Shown: one piece after another, positions 34,578 through 43,906 of the stretch
Layout of the letters: every line of letters starts with the position of its first letter
How positions within the stretch are numbered: position 1 is the stretch's first letter
Origin: Opitutaceae bacterium
GTDB taxonomy: Bacteria > Verrucomicrobiota > Verrucomicrobiia > Opitutales > Opitutaceae
Direction: 5' to 3'
Assembly (NCBI GenBank): GCA_002694885.1
Contig: NZNM01000156.1
Coordinates: forward strand, 1-58,457
DNA: 58,457 nt
Made by a program: the position numbers and the translations under genes
Notes under the pieces: generated by a model
Seen by the model: only the letters and a program-made list of their open reading frames with translations
Databases searched by the model: none
What the model was told of the DNA's origin: nothing

Positions 34578-35946
34578 GCTTCGCAATGGAGAAGAGAATC
34601 TTCTTCGAAGCGTCTATCCCGCGATTCAGCACGTCGAGGTTCATGCTCTCGTTTGGTGCATGCAAATTGTCCTCGGGGAGGAATAGGCCTATCATAACGG
34701 AATCCAGTCCGAGAATGCTCTTGAAGTCGGCGATTATCGGGATGCTTCCGCCCTCTCGTAAAAACAATGGCGAGCATCCAAAAGATTCATCAATTGCCTT
34801 TGTTGTGGCTTCAAATGCGTAGACCAGGCGACCCGGCATATCGGCTGGCGAGTTTGGGCGGCCGGGGGGCGTGACCAGGTAAGGAGCGCCTTCATGGCCC
34901 ATCTCCACATTTATGGAAACACCAGGGGGCGCCCGATCCAGAACAGCCTGTTTGACACGCTCTCCTATCACTTTCGGATCCTGGTTTCCCACAAGTCGGC
35001 AAGAAATTTTTGTCATCGCCTTTGACGGGACAATCGTCTTGCTACCTTCTCCCTGATAGCCCCCTCCTATTCCGTTAAACTCCAGGGTCGGAAGATAGCG
35101 CGTAGCTTCGAATGGCGTGTATCCCTCTATTGGATGCAAAGCTCCAACTCCCAAGGTCTTTTTGTACGCTTCCTCGTCGGCTCCCAGCTTCGCGAGTTCA
35201 TCTCGTTCCCAATCTTCAACATCAGTAACGCCTTCGTAGAAGCCATCGACCGTTACGCGATTGTTTTCATCGTGTAGCGATGCGCAAATTTCGCACAAGG
35301 CCTGAACGGGATTGTAAACCGCTCCCCCATGAAGCCCCGAATGCAAATCTGCGCTAGGACCTTGAACCTGCACATCTAAAACTGCGATGCCTCGCAATCC
35401 TACCGTAACGACGATTTGCTTTTCCGTAGGGCTTAAGGTATCGGAAAGCAACACCAGATCCACATCCGAAAATGAGTCCTTCCTCGATTCTAGGAAAGGC
35501 TTGAGGCTGGGACTTCCAATTTCCTCCTCGCCCTCGATGAGAAACGTAATTCGCAAGGGCAACTCCGGATCTTCCTCCAATGCTTGAGCGACCGCGGCGA
35601 TATGAGCCATTTGCGGCCCCTTGTTATCCGCAGCTCCTCTAGCAAAGAGACGTCCATCCTTAACCACGGGATCAAAGGGATCGCTGCGCCATTCTTCCAG
35701 CGGGTCAGCCGGCTGCACGTCGTAGTGTCCGTATATTAGAACGTGGGGCCACTCCGGATTTCCTTCTCGGCGAGCGAGCACTATTGGATGCATAGGCGTA
35801 TTCACCACTTCAACACTTAGACCCATATCGGCAAACAGGGATTCCAAGAATCGTCGCGACCCATCCATTCCCTCTTTAAAATTCGAGTCTGTTGACACGC
35901 TTGGGAACCGCAAATGCTCCTTCAATTTCTCGATAGGATCGAACAT
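34570..35946 (-). CDS. M20 family dipeptidase (CNDP/PepV-like)
   Basis: 458 residues. Motifs are VLIYGHYDVQP (metal His and catalytic Asp), ARGAADNKGP (bridging Asp), LIEGEEEIGSPS (general base Glu and metal Glu), LLSDT and GGSIPIIADF; the insert domain has DLHSGLHGGAVYNP. This is the carnosinase/DUG1-like branch that cleaves dipeptides such as Cys-Gly. Its stop codon overlaps the ggt start, which links it to breakdown of the Cys-Gly left after glutathione loses its gamma-glutamyl group. Start is the ATG at 35944-35946. Confidence 0.88.
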   Translation of the reverse strand: MFDPIEKLKEHLRFPSVSTDSNFKEGMDGSRRFLESLFADMGLSVEVVNTPMHPIVLARREGNPEWPHVLIYGHYDVQPADPLEEWRSDPFDPVVKDGRLFARGAADNKGPQMAHIAAVAQALEEDPELPLRITFLIEGEEEIGSPSLKPFLESRKDSFSDVDLVLLSDTLSPTEKQIVVTVGLRGIAVLDVQVQGPSADLHSGLHGGAVYNPVQALCEICASLHDENNRVTVDGFYEGVTDVEDWERDELAKLGADEEAYKKTLGVGALHPIEGYTPFEATRYLPTLEFNGIGGGYQGEGSKTIVPSKAMTKISCRLVGNQDPKVIGERVKQAVLDRAPPGVSINVEMGHEGAPYLVTPPGRPNSPADMPGRLVYAFEATTKAIDESFGCSPLFLREGGSIPIIADFKSILGLDSVMIGLFLPEDNLHAPNESMNLDVLNRGIDASKKILFSIAKHG

Positions 35947-36083
35947 GCGGTCTATGCAAGATCAAGAATCTCGGATTGGCAATTTAAGATTCGAGCGAAA
36001 TCGTGTCCGGTGTGCCTTGACTCTTCCGCCTGCCCCAACTTCATTCCAATCTTCAGTTCCCAACCATCGGAACTATCAGCCAT

Positions 36084-39000
36084 ATGAAAAAACTGCTCGC
36101 CGCCAATAGAAGTGAAATTGCCGTCCGCATTTTTCGGAGCGCCACGGAACTCGGTTGTCGAACCGTCGCCCTGTACGCTCATGAAGATCGCTTCGGCGTT
36201 CATCGATTTAAAGCTGACGAGGCCTACCTGCTAGCCCGTGGCAAAGGTCCTGTAGCGGCCTATCTAGATATCGATACCATCATCGAGATCGCCAAAGACA
36301 ACGATGTCGAACTCATCCATCCTGGATATGGATTCCTTTCCGAAAACGCGGATTTCGCTCAAGCATGCGAGGACAATGGCATTAATTTCGTCGGGCCCAA
36401 CCCCAAGCTGCTCAAGCGGATGGGCGATAAGATCGAGGCTCGCAAGATTGCCGACAAGGCTAACGTTCCAACGCTACCAGGCACTCAGGATCCCGTTTCT
36501 GACCCGCGCGAAGCTCGCAAAATAGCCAAGAAAATCGGTTTTCCGCTAATTATTAAGGCTGCATTTGGTGGTGGCGGTCGCGGCATGCGAGTCGTCAAGG
36601 ATCCTAAAGATTTGGACTCCTTTTTGGAGGAGGCTCAAGGAGAAGCGCAGAGGGCTTTTGGGAACCCAGCAGTCTTCCTGGAACGCTACATTCAACGAGC
36701 CAAGCACATCGAAGTCCAGATACTCGGCGACAAGCACGGTAATGTCGTTCACTTGCACGAACGCGATTGCTCGGTACAGCGCCGGCATCAAAAGGTCATT
36801 GAAATCGCTCCCTCCGTTGGCTTGCCCGATGACGTTCGGAAGGAACTCTGCGATGCCGCCGTCAAAATCGCTCAGTCTATCGGCTATTACAATGCCGGAA
36901 CTGTCGAATTCCTGCTCGACCTAGATAGCCACGATTGGTTTTTCATCGAAATGAATCCTCGTATTCAGGTCGAGCATACCGTTACCGAAGTTATCACAGG
37001 CATAGATATCGTTCGAGCTCAGATACTGATCGCGGAGGGCCGTTCCTTGCATGGCAAAGAGATCGGCATTCCCAAACAGAATGCCATTCCACGAAACGGC
37101 GTGGCCATTCAGGCCCGCATCACTACGGAAGACCCGGAAAGAAATTTCGCTCCTGACTACGGCAAGATCGTCAACTACCGAAGCGCCGCGGGATTCGGCA
37201 TTCGTTTGGACGGAGCCATGGGCGACACGGGTTCCGTTATAACGCCTTACTACGACTCTCTTCTCGTAAAGCTAACTGCATCAGCCAGAACTTTCGAGCT
37301 CGCCATCCAACGCATGGTTCGAGCCTTGAATGAAATGCGTATCCGCGGTGTAAAGACGAATATACCGTTTATCGAGAATGTCATAACTCACCCGATATTC
37401 GATGCCGGAGACGCGACGACAACGCTGATCGATACGACACCCGAGTTGTTCAATTTCAGACGCAGGCGCGATCGGGCTACAAAACTTCTGAAACTGCTAG
37501 GCAATACTATCGTTAATGGAAACGACCAGGTCAAAGGTCGACCGGTTCCAGAAATGAATCTGCCTGTAATCGTCCCTCCGCATGATCCTACTAAAAAAAT
37601 TCCAAAGGGCACCAAGGACTATCTAGACAAGCATGGTCCTGAGAAATTCGCTGAATGGACACGCAAGCAAAAGCGGCTCTTGATTACCGATACCACCATG
37701 CGGGACGCCCACCAGTCTCTACTGGCGGCCCGCATGCGTAGCTATGATCAACTGCAAGTAGCCGACGCTATCGCTTATCGGGGAAGCGAATTGTACAGTC
37801 TCGAATGCTGGGGAGGCGCCACTTTCGACACCACCATGCGGTTCCTCTATGAGAACCCATTCAAGCGACTTCGTCGACTGAGAGAACGCATACCTAATAT
37901 TTGTTTTCAAATGCTGCTCCGAGGAGCCAATGGAGTCGGGTACTCAAATTATCCAGACAACGTCATCCGAGGGCTTGTGAAGCATTCCGCGGAAGCGGGT
38001 ATGGACATATTCCGCATTTTCGATTCCCTCAACTACTTGCCGAATCTTCGAGTCGCCATGAAGTCGGTTCGAGAAGACACGAATTCCGTGTGCGAAGCCA
38101 CGATCTGCTACACCGGCGACATCCTGGACCCCAAACGAGACAAGTACTCACTAAAATACTACGTAGATATGGCCAAGGAGCTCGTGAAAATGGGAGCTCA
38201 CATCATTGCCATCAAGGACATGTCCGGCTTGTGCACGCCTCACGCGGCCTTTAAGCTTGTGAAGGCGCTTCGATCGCAAGTCGGTGTTCCAATCCACTTT
38301 CACACCCATGACTCGTCGGGAATCGCTGGCGCCTCGGTAATCAAGGCAGCAGAAGCCGGCGCGGACGTCGCTGATCTAGCAGTCTCTTCGCTTTCTGGAC
38401 TGACGTCTCAGCCTAACCTGAATTCCATGATTAAGGCGCTCAAAGGCAATCCGCGAGATACAGGGCTGGATTTGGAGTTCTTCAACGAATTATCCATTTA
38501 TTGGGAGGCCGCGCGTCAGTATTACGGCCCATTCGACACGAGTCCGAAATTTGGGAGCGCGGAAGTCTACACGCATGAGATGCCGGGTGGCCAATACACC
38601 AATCTCCGCGAACAGGCCCGACAGCTAGGACTCGGCTCTCGATGGACGGAGGTCGTTCGCTATTACCACGCCGTCAACGAATTGCTTGGGGACATCGTCA
38701 AGGTCACCCCTTCGAGTAAAGTAGTTGGCGATCTCTCCATGTTCTTGCTCACTAAAGGAGTTGAGCCAGAAGACCTCGTGAATCTCGAACCGGGTACCGC
38801 TTTCCCGGAATCCGTTGTCGACATGCTATCGGGAGGGCTCGGTCAACCAATCGGAGGCTGGCCCAAAAAGGTGCAGAAGGTCGTCCTCGGCGATCGCAAG
38901 CCTTTCCGTGGACGGCCTGGTACCCGGGCCGAGAAGATCGACTTGGAAGCGACGCGAAAGGAAATTTCCGAAAAGTACAAGCGGAAGATCAATGACGACG

Positions 39001-39521
39001 ATCTCTACGCTCACTTGATGTACCCAACTGTGTTCGCGGATTTGGTCAAGTACGTCAGCGAATACGGCCACGCTCGGGTTTTGCCCACGCCCGTATTTTT
39101 CTATGGACTCAATCCCGGAGAGGAAATCTCGGTCGAGATTGAGCAAGGCAAAGTTCTGATCGTGAAACTGATCTACGTTAGTGACCCTAATGAAGATGGC
39201 GAACGAACGTTGACCTTCGAGCTAAATGGACGAGCTCGAGAGTGCGTTATCATGGACCGATCGATCAAATCCAAGTCCAAGCGTCGGGAAAAAGCGGATC
39301 CTGCCAACAAAAAGCAAGTAGGCGCCCCAATTCCGGCAATGGTCAGCAGCGTATCCGTTACGGTGGGACAACAGGTCAAGAAGAAGGACAAATTGATTGT
39401 CCTCGAAGCGATGAAAATGCAGACAACCGTTTATGCTCTCGAGGACGGATTCGTTGACCGAATTGAAGTCTCAGCTGGCGACCAGGTGGAAAGCAAAGAC
39501 TTGCTGATAGCTCTGCGATAG
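36084..39521 (+). CDS. pyc: Pyruvate carboxylase (single-chain)
   Basis: 1145 residues, as usual for the alpha-4 type. It makes oxaloacetate from pyruvate, bicarbonate and ATP. Domains in order: biotin carboxylase (about 1-450: LLAANRSEIAVRI, KAAFGGGGRGMRVV glycine-rich loop, ERDCSVQRRHQKVIEIAPS, EMNPRIQVEHTVTE); carboxyltransferase (about 520-800: ITDTTMRDAHQSLLAARMR, ECWGGATFDTTMRFL, FHTHDSSG metal site); allosteric/tetramer linker; biotin carrier (from about 1075) with VLEAMKMQT, biotinylated at K1111. The ATG at 36084 directly precedes the KKLLAANRSEIA start. It is divergent from the dipeptidase gene. Confidence 0.97.
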   Translation: MKKLLAANRSEIAVRIFRSATELGCRTVALYAHEDRFGVHRFKADEAYLLARGKGPVAAYLDIDTIIEIAKDNDVELIHPGYGFLSENADFAQACEDNGINFVGPNPKLLKRMGDKIEARKIADKANVPTLPGTQDPVSDPREARKIAKKIGFPLIIKAAFGGGGRGMRVVKDPKDLDSFLEEAQGEAQRAFGNPAVFLERYIQRAKHIEVQILGDKHGNVVHLHERDCSVQRRHQKVIEIAPSVGLPDDVRKELCDAAVKIAQSIGYYNAGTVEFLLDLDSHDWFFIEMNPRIQVEHTVTEVITGIDIVRAQILIAEGRSLHGKEIGIPKQNAIPRNGVAIQARITTEDPERNFAPDYGKIVNYRSAAGFGIRLDGAMGDTGSVITPYYDSLLVKLTASARTFELAIQRMVRALNEMRIRGVKTNIPFIENVITHPIFDAGDATTTLIDTTPELFNFRRRRDRATKLLKLLGNTIVNGNDQVKGRPVPEMNLPVIVPPHDPTKKIPKGTKDYLDKHGPEKFAEWTRKQKRLLITDTTMRDAHQSLLAARMRSYDQLQVADAIAYRGSELYSLECWGGATFDTTMRFLYENPFKRLRRLRERIPNICFQMLLRGANGVGYSNYPDNVIRGLVKHSAEAGMDIFRIFDSLNYLPNLRVAMKSVREDTNSVCEATICYTGDILDPKRDKYSLKYYVDMAKELVKMGAHIIAIKDMSGLCTPHAAFKLVKALRSQVGVPIHFHTHDSSGIAGASVIKAAEAGADVADLAVSSLSGLTSQPNLNSMIKALKGNPRDTGLDLEFFNELSIYWEAARQYYGPFDTSPKFGSAEVYTHEMPGGQYTNLREQARQLGLGSRWTEVVRYYHAVNELLGDIVKVTPSSKVVGDLSMFLLTKGVEPEDLVNLEPGTAFPESVVDMLSGGLGQPIGGWPKKVQKVVLGDRKPFRGRPGTRAEKIDLEATRKEISEKYKRKINDDDLYAHLMYPTVFADLVKYVSEYGHARVLPTPVFFYGLNPGEEISVEIEQGKVLIVKLIYVSDPNEDGERTLTFELNGRARECVIMDRSIKSKSKRREKADPANKKQVGAPIPAMVSSVSVTVGQQVKKKDKLIVLEAMKMQTTVYALEDGFVDRIEVSAGDQVESKDLLIALR

Positions 39522-39534
39522 CCTGAAAGCCGCG

Positions 39535-40959
39535 CTACAATTTCGCCAATCCCGATCCTGTCGCTACTAAACCAATTCCCAATTCGTTCGAGTGATCGAC
39601 CAATTCAGGCTCTCGATTCCCATCCAGTCCCGGATGAATCACGAGGGACGCTCCTAAGCGTTGAGCAGCTTCTAGCGAGTCGGGACCGGCAAGGTCCTCG
39701 TCAAATACGAAGATAGCGTTTTCCAAGCGGTCTCTTGTTGTCGAGAAGGCCTTCTCGAAATCCAATTGGCTTGTCATGTGGGACGCCAAGCGAACAACGC
39801 GTTCCTGGGACACGGCCAAACAAGCGGATGATTGCAAGTGGCGGACAATTTTTACCCCAAACATCATCGTCTCCCAATCATCTACCAATGGTTGAACTGA
39901 GCTAACAATGCGCCACGTCATGGGATTTATCGGAATGCGATTCTTGTCTTGAACCAACCAGCCCCCGGCAATGGAGCGAATCTCTTGCAACGACTCATAA
40001 CCCAGGCCCTCTTTGCTTGCGACAAGTCGGATACCTGGCTCGTCATCAAAGCCCAAGAAGTTCGGAGCCACGATCGAGGAAACGCTCGCTACACCATGCT
40101 TCTCTAGTGTCCCGTAGTCTAGAGCGCCATTAACAACAAGCATGGAGGCGCCTCTATCCTCCCCCTCCTCAGAATTAATATTTTGAAGCGCCTCGCTCAA
40201 TTGGCCCGAGCTGGATCCTGCTAACAGTTGGCCCTTGGATACCAGCAAAGCGGTCGGTTTCTCAAATTCTCCAATAGCAAAGGTCGCCAACGTTAAATCG
40301 AGCAAACATGCGTAGTCTGGCTCAGGCCCGGATAGCAATTCGAAGTGCTCGCTAAACCTTCCATAGATGGCAGCCTTCTGATGAGCCGCGACTCCCTGCA
40401 ACGTACAGTCCCGCTTCACGGAAAAATACAGCGTCTTCGGGTAGCCGCTTAACGCGTCTAAATCTGGAGTTTCACCCGATTGAGACTCCAGAAACTGGGC
40501 AACCGCAGCGTCAAATACAGCTACGGCATGCAAAGCGTCACAGGCTTGTTGAACCCTGAAGGGCTCAGGCAACCTCCCCTGGTTCGCTGCAAGCAAATCG
40601 ACTACGCTTGAATATAACCTAGAGTCACCCACTACTCCAATCGCGACTGGATTCAGAGCAGCGCCTCTTATCAAACCTACGATCTCATGGTCCATCTCCG
40701 CGAGGGCTTTTTTCCACGGGTGCCCTCTATGGCCGCCAATGGTCGGGCTGGCAAAATTCGCTACCACTAGCGATACGCCCCCATCCCGAATCATTTTTTC
40801 CGCATACGCGAAATCGACGGTCTCGCATTCCTCCAACAACGCCGATGGTGCCAATGATTCTACTGTTATCAATTGGTAGTCGAACGTTTCAACCAGCTTC
40901 CTCGCGAATTCAACCACTCCTGACGGGTCTCTCGTGGCCAGTAACGCTGTCCTTTTCAT
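39535..40959 (-). CDS. PurH-like protein lacking both catalytic motif sets
   Basis: 474 residues from the ATG at 40957-40959; an in-frame TTG 28 codons upstream is the alternative. Overall it aligns along its length with PurH (IMP cyclohydrolase / AICAR transformylase). It starts MKRTALLATRDPSGVVEFAR like PurH, then SLVVANF (VVVNLYPF), EIVGLIRGAALNPVAIGVVG (DIGGPxMIRAAAKN), AHQKAA (NPHQKAA), IVAPNFL, GGWLVQD, FGVKIVRHLQSSA (WKVVKHVKSNA), FDED, and LVIHPGLDG (IQPGGS). The catalytic KHTNPCG reads VSKGQLLAG (residues 240-248), the GRVKTLHP segment is missing, and the ends GIGAGQxSR and RHFRH are absent. It is probably a catalytically dead, regulatory or structural homologue. It is convergent with pyc. 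Confidence 0.7.
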   Translation of the reverse strand: MKRTALLATRDPSGVVEFARKLVETFDYQLITVESLAPSALLEECETVDFAYAEKMIRDGGVSLVVANFASPTIGGHRGHPWKKALAEMDHEIVGLIRGAALNPVAIGVVGDSRLYSSVVDLLAANQGRLPEPFRVQQACDALHAVAVFDAAVAQFLESQSGETPDLDALSGYPKTLYFSVKRDCTLQGVAAHQKAAIYGRFSEHFELLSGPEPDYACLLDLTLATFAIGEFEKPTALLVSKGQLLAGSSSGQLSEALQNINSEEGEDRGASMLVVNGALDYGTLEKHGVASVSSIVAPNFLGFDDEPGIRLVASKEGLGYESLQEIRSIAGGWLVQDKNRIPINPMTWRIVSSVQPLVDDWETMMFGVKIVRHLQSSACLAVSQERVVRLASHMTSQLDFEKAFSTTRDRLENAIFVFDEDLAGPDSLEAAQRLGASLVIHPGLDGNREPELVDHSNELGIGLVATGSGLAKL

Positions 40960-41090
40960 TCCCGCAGTACCGTAGCAATGAAGTCCTCGATCAAACAAAA
41001 TCTCATCCCGAATGAGTAGATTCGGAAACGGAACGGTTTTCAATTTGAATTGCTACCAAACTCCGGTCAAAAGATAGTCTCTCAATCCAA

Positions 41091-41885
41091 ATGACTTCAA
41101 GAACTACCCAGACACTAAAAATCGGAGATCGAGAATTCGACTCTCGCCTCCTCGTGGGAACGGGGAAATTCAGTAGTAACGATTCCATGAAAGAGGCGCT
41201 GCGGGCCTCGGGATCCGCTCTCGTAACCGTGGCCCTCAAGCGGGCGAACCTAGATTCTTCGGAAGATCCCTTTGCCAACATACTAGATTTTCTGGAAACG
41301 GAACGCTATCTCATTCTGCCCAACACGGCAGGAGCCATGAATGCCGAGGAAGCCGTCAGAATCGCTAGATTGGCGGTCGCCGCAGGCTTGCCGAATTGGG
41401 TAAAACTAGAAATTCATCCGGACCCAAACTACCTGCTTCCAGATCCTATTGAGACCTTGAAAGCCACCGAGACTCTCGTCGCTGAAGGTTTCACCGTCCT
41501 CCCGTACATAAACGCGGATCCCGTACTTGCTCAACGGCTCCAAGACGCCGGCGCGGCAACCGTGATGCCACTCGGTTCGCCAATAGGAAGCAATCAAGGA
41601 TTGGATACACGATCGCAGATCGAAATAATCGTCGAGCAAGCCAGAGTTCCCGTTGTTGTGGACGCCGGAATAGGCGCTCCTTCTCATGCAGCTGAAGCGA
41701 TGGAACTGGGAGCGGATGCCGTTTTAATCAATACCGCGATTGCCATCGCCAATGACCCTCCCGCCATGGCCAGAGCTTTTGCCAAGGCCGTCGAGTCTGG
41801 CCGCGAGGCTTACGAGATCGGCCTAGGATCCACATCGAAAAGAGCAGAGGCCAGCAGCCCGCTAACCGCGTTTCTCGGGGCTTGA
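41091..41885 (+). CDS. thiG: Thiazole synthase
   Basis: 264 residues. ThiG joins deoxyxylulose-5-phosphate, dehydroglycine and ThiS-thiocarboxylate sulfur into the thiamine thiazole ring. Signature segments are [56 protein letters not shown] (Schiff-base Lys), [12 protein letters not shown] and [20 protein letters not shown]. Start is ATG at 41091. It leads thiG-thiH-thiS; the gap to thiH is 61 nt. No TPP riboswitch is visible in the short upstream region. Confidence 0.96.
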   Translation: MTSRTTQTLKIGDREFDSRLLVGTGKFSSNDSMKEALRASGSALVTVALKRANLDSSEDPFANILDFLETERYLILPNTAGAMNAEEAVRIARLAVAAGLPNWVKLEIHPDPNYLLPDPIETLKATETLVAEGFTVLPYINADPVLAQRLQDAGAATVMPLGSPIGSNQGLDTRSQIEIIVEQARVPVVVDAGIGAPSHAAEAMELGADAVLINTAIAIANDPPAMARAFAKAVESGREAYEIGLGSTSKRAEASSPLTAFLGA

Positions 41886-41946
41886 ATCCCATTTGCGGAT
41901 CTGAAATGGAGCGGATACACTGCATCGAACGCGCGATCGCTAGCTC

Positions 41947-43182
41947 ATGAAACTTTCTTTTTCCAAGATATTCGAAACTATAGATCTTCAGGGTCTTTCC
42001 GAGATCTCCGCCCAAACACGGACATCGGAAGTTCAACGAGTTTTGAATAGAGGCGAAGCAAACAGCCTGGAAGAATTCGCAAACCTAATTTCCCCCGCTG
42101 CTGAACCCTACTTGGAATCGATGTGCCGCTTGTCACAAGCGGTCACGCTGAAGCACTTCGGAAAAACCATGCGGATGTTCGCTCCGCTATACTTGTCCAA
42201 TGAATGCGTAAACGTTTGTCGCTACTGCGGTTTCTCGCGACACAACGATATCCCTAGAATTACCCTATCGATCGAAGACGTTGAACGTGAAGCCAAGCTC
42301 CTCCACGAGCAAGGGTTTCGCTCCATCCTTCTCGTCGCAGGAGAACATCCAAAGTATGTTTCAAATGGATACGTTGAATCAGTAGTAAGGCGTTTATCCC
42401 AAGAATTTCCCAGCATCGCCCTTGAGCTGGGGCCTCTGGAAGCCTCTGGGTATTCGCCTTTGGTAAACGCGGGTTGCGAAGCTCTGATCGTCTATCAAGA
42501 AACCTATGACGAAGACACCTATCAGAGCTTGCACACAGCCGGACCCAAGAAGCATTTCAGTTGGCGAATGGATACCGCTGAAAGAGCCTACCAAGCGGGA
42601 TTTAGACGTCTAGGAATCGGAGCCCTTTTTGGTCTCCATGATTGGCGCCGGGAGGCCATCTCTCTCGCCTGCCATGCCCAACACCTATCACGAACTTGCT
42701 GGAAAGCCCAAGTCTCGCTTAGCCTACCTCGAATGCGTCCGTCAGCAGGAGAATTCGAACAAGTGGAGTTTTTGCCAGACCATCATTTCGTCCAGCTAAT
42801 CGCTGCCTTTAGACTGTTTGCCCCCAAGGCCGGAATCACGCTTTCTACCCGCGAGCCCGCACCTCTTAGAGATGGACTCATCCCGTTGGGCATCACATCG
42901 ATGAGCGCAGGTTCCTCCACAGAGCCGGGCGGCTACAGCGCTTTTGACGAATCTAGTTTTACACCGATAGATGAGCAGCCAGGCGAACAATTCCACATTG
43001 CCGATGAACGACCACCCGCGGTGGTTGCCAAAGCCATCGCTAATGCAGGATACGAGCCTGTCTGGAAGGATTTCGATCAATCATTGCTTTCTGAACAATC
43101 AGCCAAGGAACCGATCAACCGACCGGACGATCAAACAGATAAAGCTGATCCCGTAGAGAGCCTGGATCCCCTATCTTGCTAA
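41947..43182 (+). CDS. thiH: 2-iminoacetate synthase (radical SAM)
   Basis: 411 residues. It splits tyrosine to dehydroglycine and p-cresol for the thiazole synthase. The radical-SAM cluster motif is CVNVCRYCGF (CxxxCxxC). Further ThiH features are EASGYSPLVNAGCEALIVYQ, YQSLHTAGPKKHFSWRMDT, GIGALFGLHDWR and SLPRMRPSAG. It is an oxygen-sensitive enzyme, in contrast to the flavin-dependent ThiO. Its C-terminal tail is extended and polar. Its stop overlaps the thiS start (TAATG). Confidence 0.95.
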   Translation: MKLSFSKIFETIDLQGLSEISAQTRTSEVQRVLNRGEANSLEEFANLISPAAEPYLESMCRLSQAVTLKHFGKTMRMFAPLYLSNECVNVCRYCGFSRHNDIPRITLSIEDVEREAKLLHEQGFRSILLVAGEHPKYVSNGYVESVVRRLSQEFPSIALELGPLEASGYSPLVNAGCEALIVYQETYDEDTYQSLHTAGPKKHFSWRMDTAERAYQAGFRRLGIGALFGLHDWRREAISLACHAQHLSRTCWKAQVSLSLPRMRPSAGEFEQVEFLPDHHFVQLIAAFRLFAPKAGITLSTREPAPLRDGLIPLGITSMSAGSSTEPGGYSAFDESSFTPIDEQPGEQFHIADERPPAVVAKAIANAGYEPVWKDFDQSLLSEQSAKEPINRPDDQTDKADPVESLDPLSC

Positions 43183-43382
43183 TGAAAATTTTCGCTAACG
43201 ACTCTGAGTTTGAAGTAAATTCCGGATGCAGCCTATCGGAATTCTTGGAATCCATAGGATATCAGATTGGACTGGTTGTCGTGGAGAGAAATCGCCAGGC
43301 TCTATCGCCATCGGAAGCGACCAATACTATCCTGGAAGCTGGCGACCGCCTCGAAATCGTCAAGATCGTTGCCGGGGGCTAA
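43182..43382 (+). CDS. thiS: Sulfur-carrier protein for thiazole synthesis
   Basis: 66 residues from the ATG at 43182, which shares a base with the thiH stop. The ubiquitin-like fold is shown by LSEFLESIGYQIGLVVVERN, ILEAGDRLEIVKIVAGG, with the C-terminal Gly-Gly that is adenylated and thiocarboxylated. It feeds sulfur to ThiG. ThiF and ThiI are not in the window. apaG follows 8 nt downstream. Confidence 0.95.
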   Translation: MKIFANDSEFEVNSGCSLSEFLESIGYQIGLVVVERNRQALSPSEATNTILEAGDRLEIVKIVAGG

Positions 43383-43390
43383 GCAACAGG

Positions 43391-43780
43391 ATGAGCCAGT
43401 CTTCGCTACTAGTGGGCCTAAAAGTCACGCTCGATAATCTCGAGTACCACTACGGGGGACCTAGAGTGCCCGAAGAAACCCCTCACGTTTTCGTTTACTA
43501 TATCACCATCGACAACCAATCCGAACGACGTGTAAAACTACTGGGCCGCAAATGGATCATATCTTCGCCCGATGGGGAGAAACTCGTGGTCGAGGGCGAC
43601 AAGATCGTTGGAAACGAACCGGATTTGGCCCCTGGAGAAACCTTTTCATACAATAGCTTCCATCTCTCAGCTTCAGACGCCTCGGCTGTCGGCAGCTTCC
43701 ATGGAATTGATGAGGATGGAAATCGCATACATACGCGAATTCCTCGGTTTGCCATGCGCATCCCCGACCAAACTTGCTAG
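43391..43780 (+). CDS. apaG: ApaG-domain protein
   Basis: 129 residues from the ATG at 43391, 8 nt after thiS. The single ApaG domain (DUF525, fibronectin-like beta sandwich) is recognised by VFVYYITIDNQSERRVKLLG, RKWIISSPDGE, VEGDKIVGNEPDLAPGE and FSYNSFHLSASDASAVGSFHG. ApaG in E. coli is linked to Co2+ resistance and diadenosine tetraphosphate metabolism, but its chemistry is not settled. Its placement behind thiS is probably operon hitch-hiking; a longer frame upstream overlaps thiS and is not the true start. Confidence 0.9.
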   Translation: MSQSSLLVGLKVTLDNLEYHYGGPRVPEETPHVFVYYITIDNQSERRVKLLGRKWIISSPDGEKLVVEGDKIVGNEPDLAPGETFSYNSFHLSASDASAVGSFHGIDEDGNRIHTRIPRFAMRIPDQTC

Positions 43781-43906
43781 ACCGGCTAGATTTTCATAGC
43801 TTGACCCAATGCCTAGCTCTCCTCTATCAGGAGCTAAATAGCCCTAATCGTTTTTCAGCCAGACTGGAATCGATTTAGAGAATGAACCCTGCGGATTATA
43901 GTATTT

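Noticed and set aside
36084-39521. Long minus-strand and alternative-frame ORFs inside pyruvate carboxylase and other large genes
   Set aside because: They overlap genes with full domain support and have no family motifs of their own.
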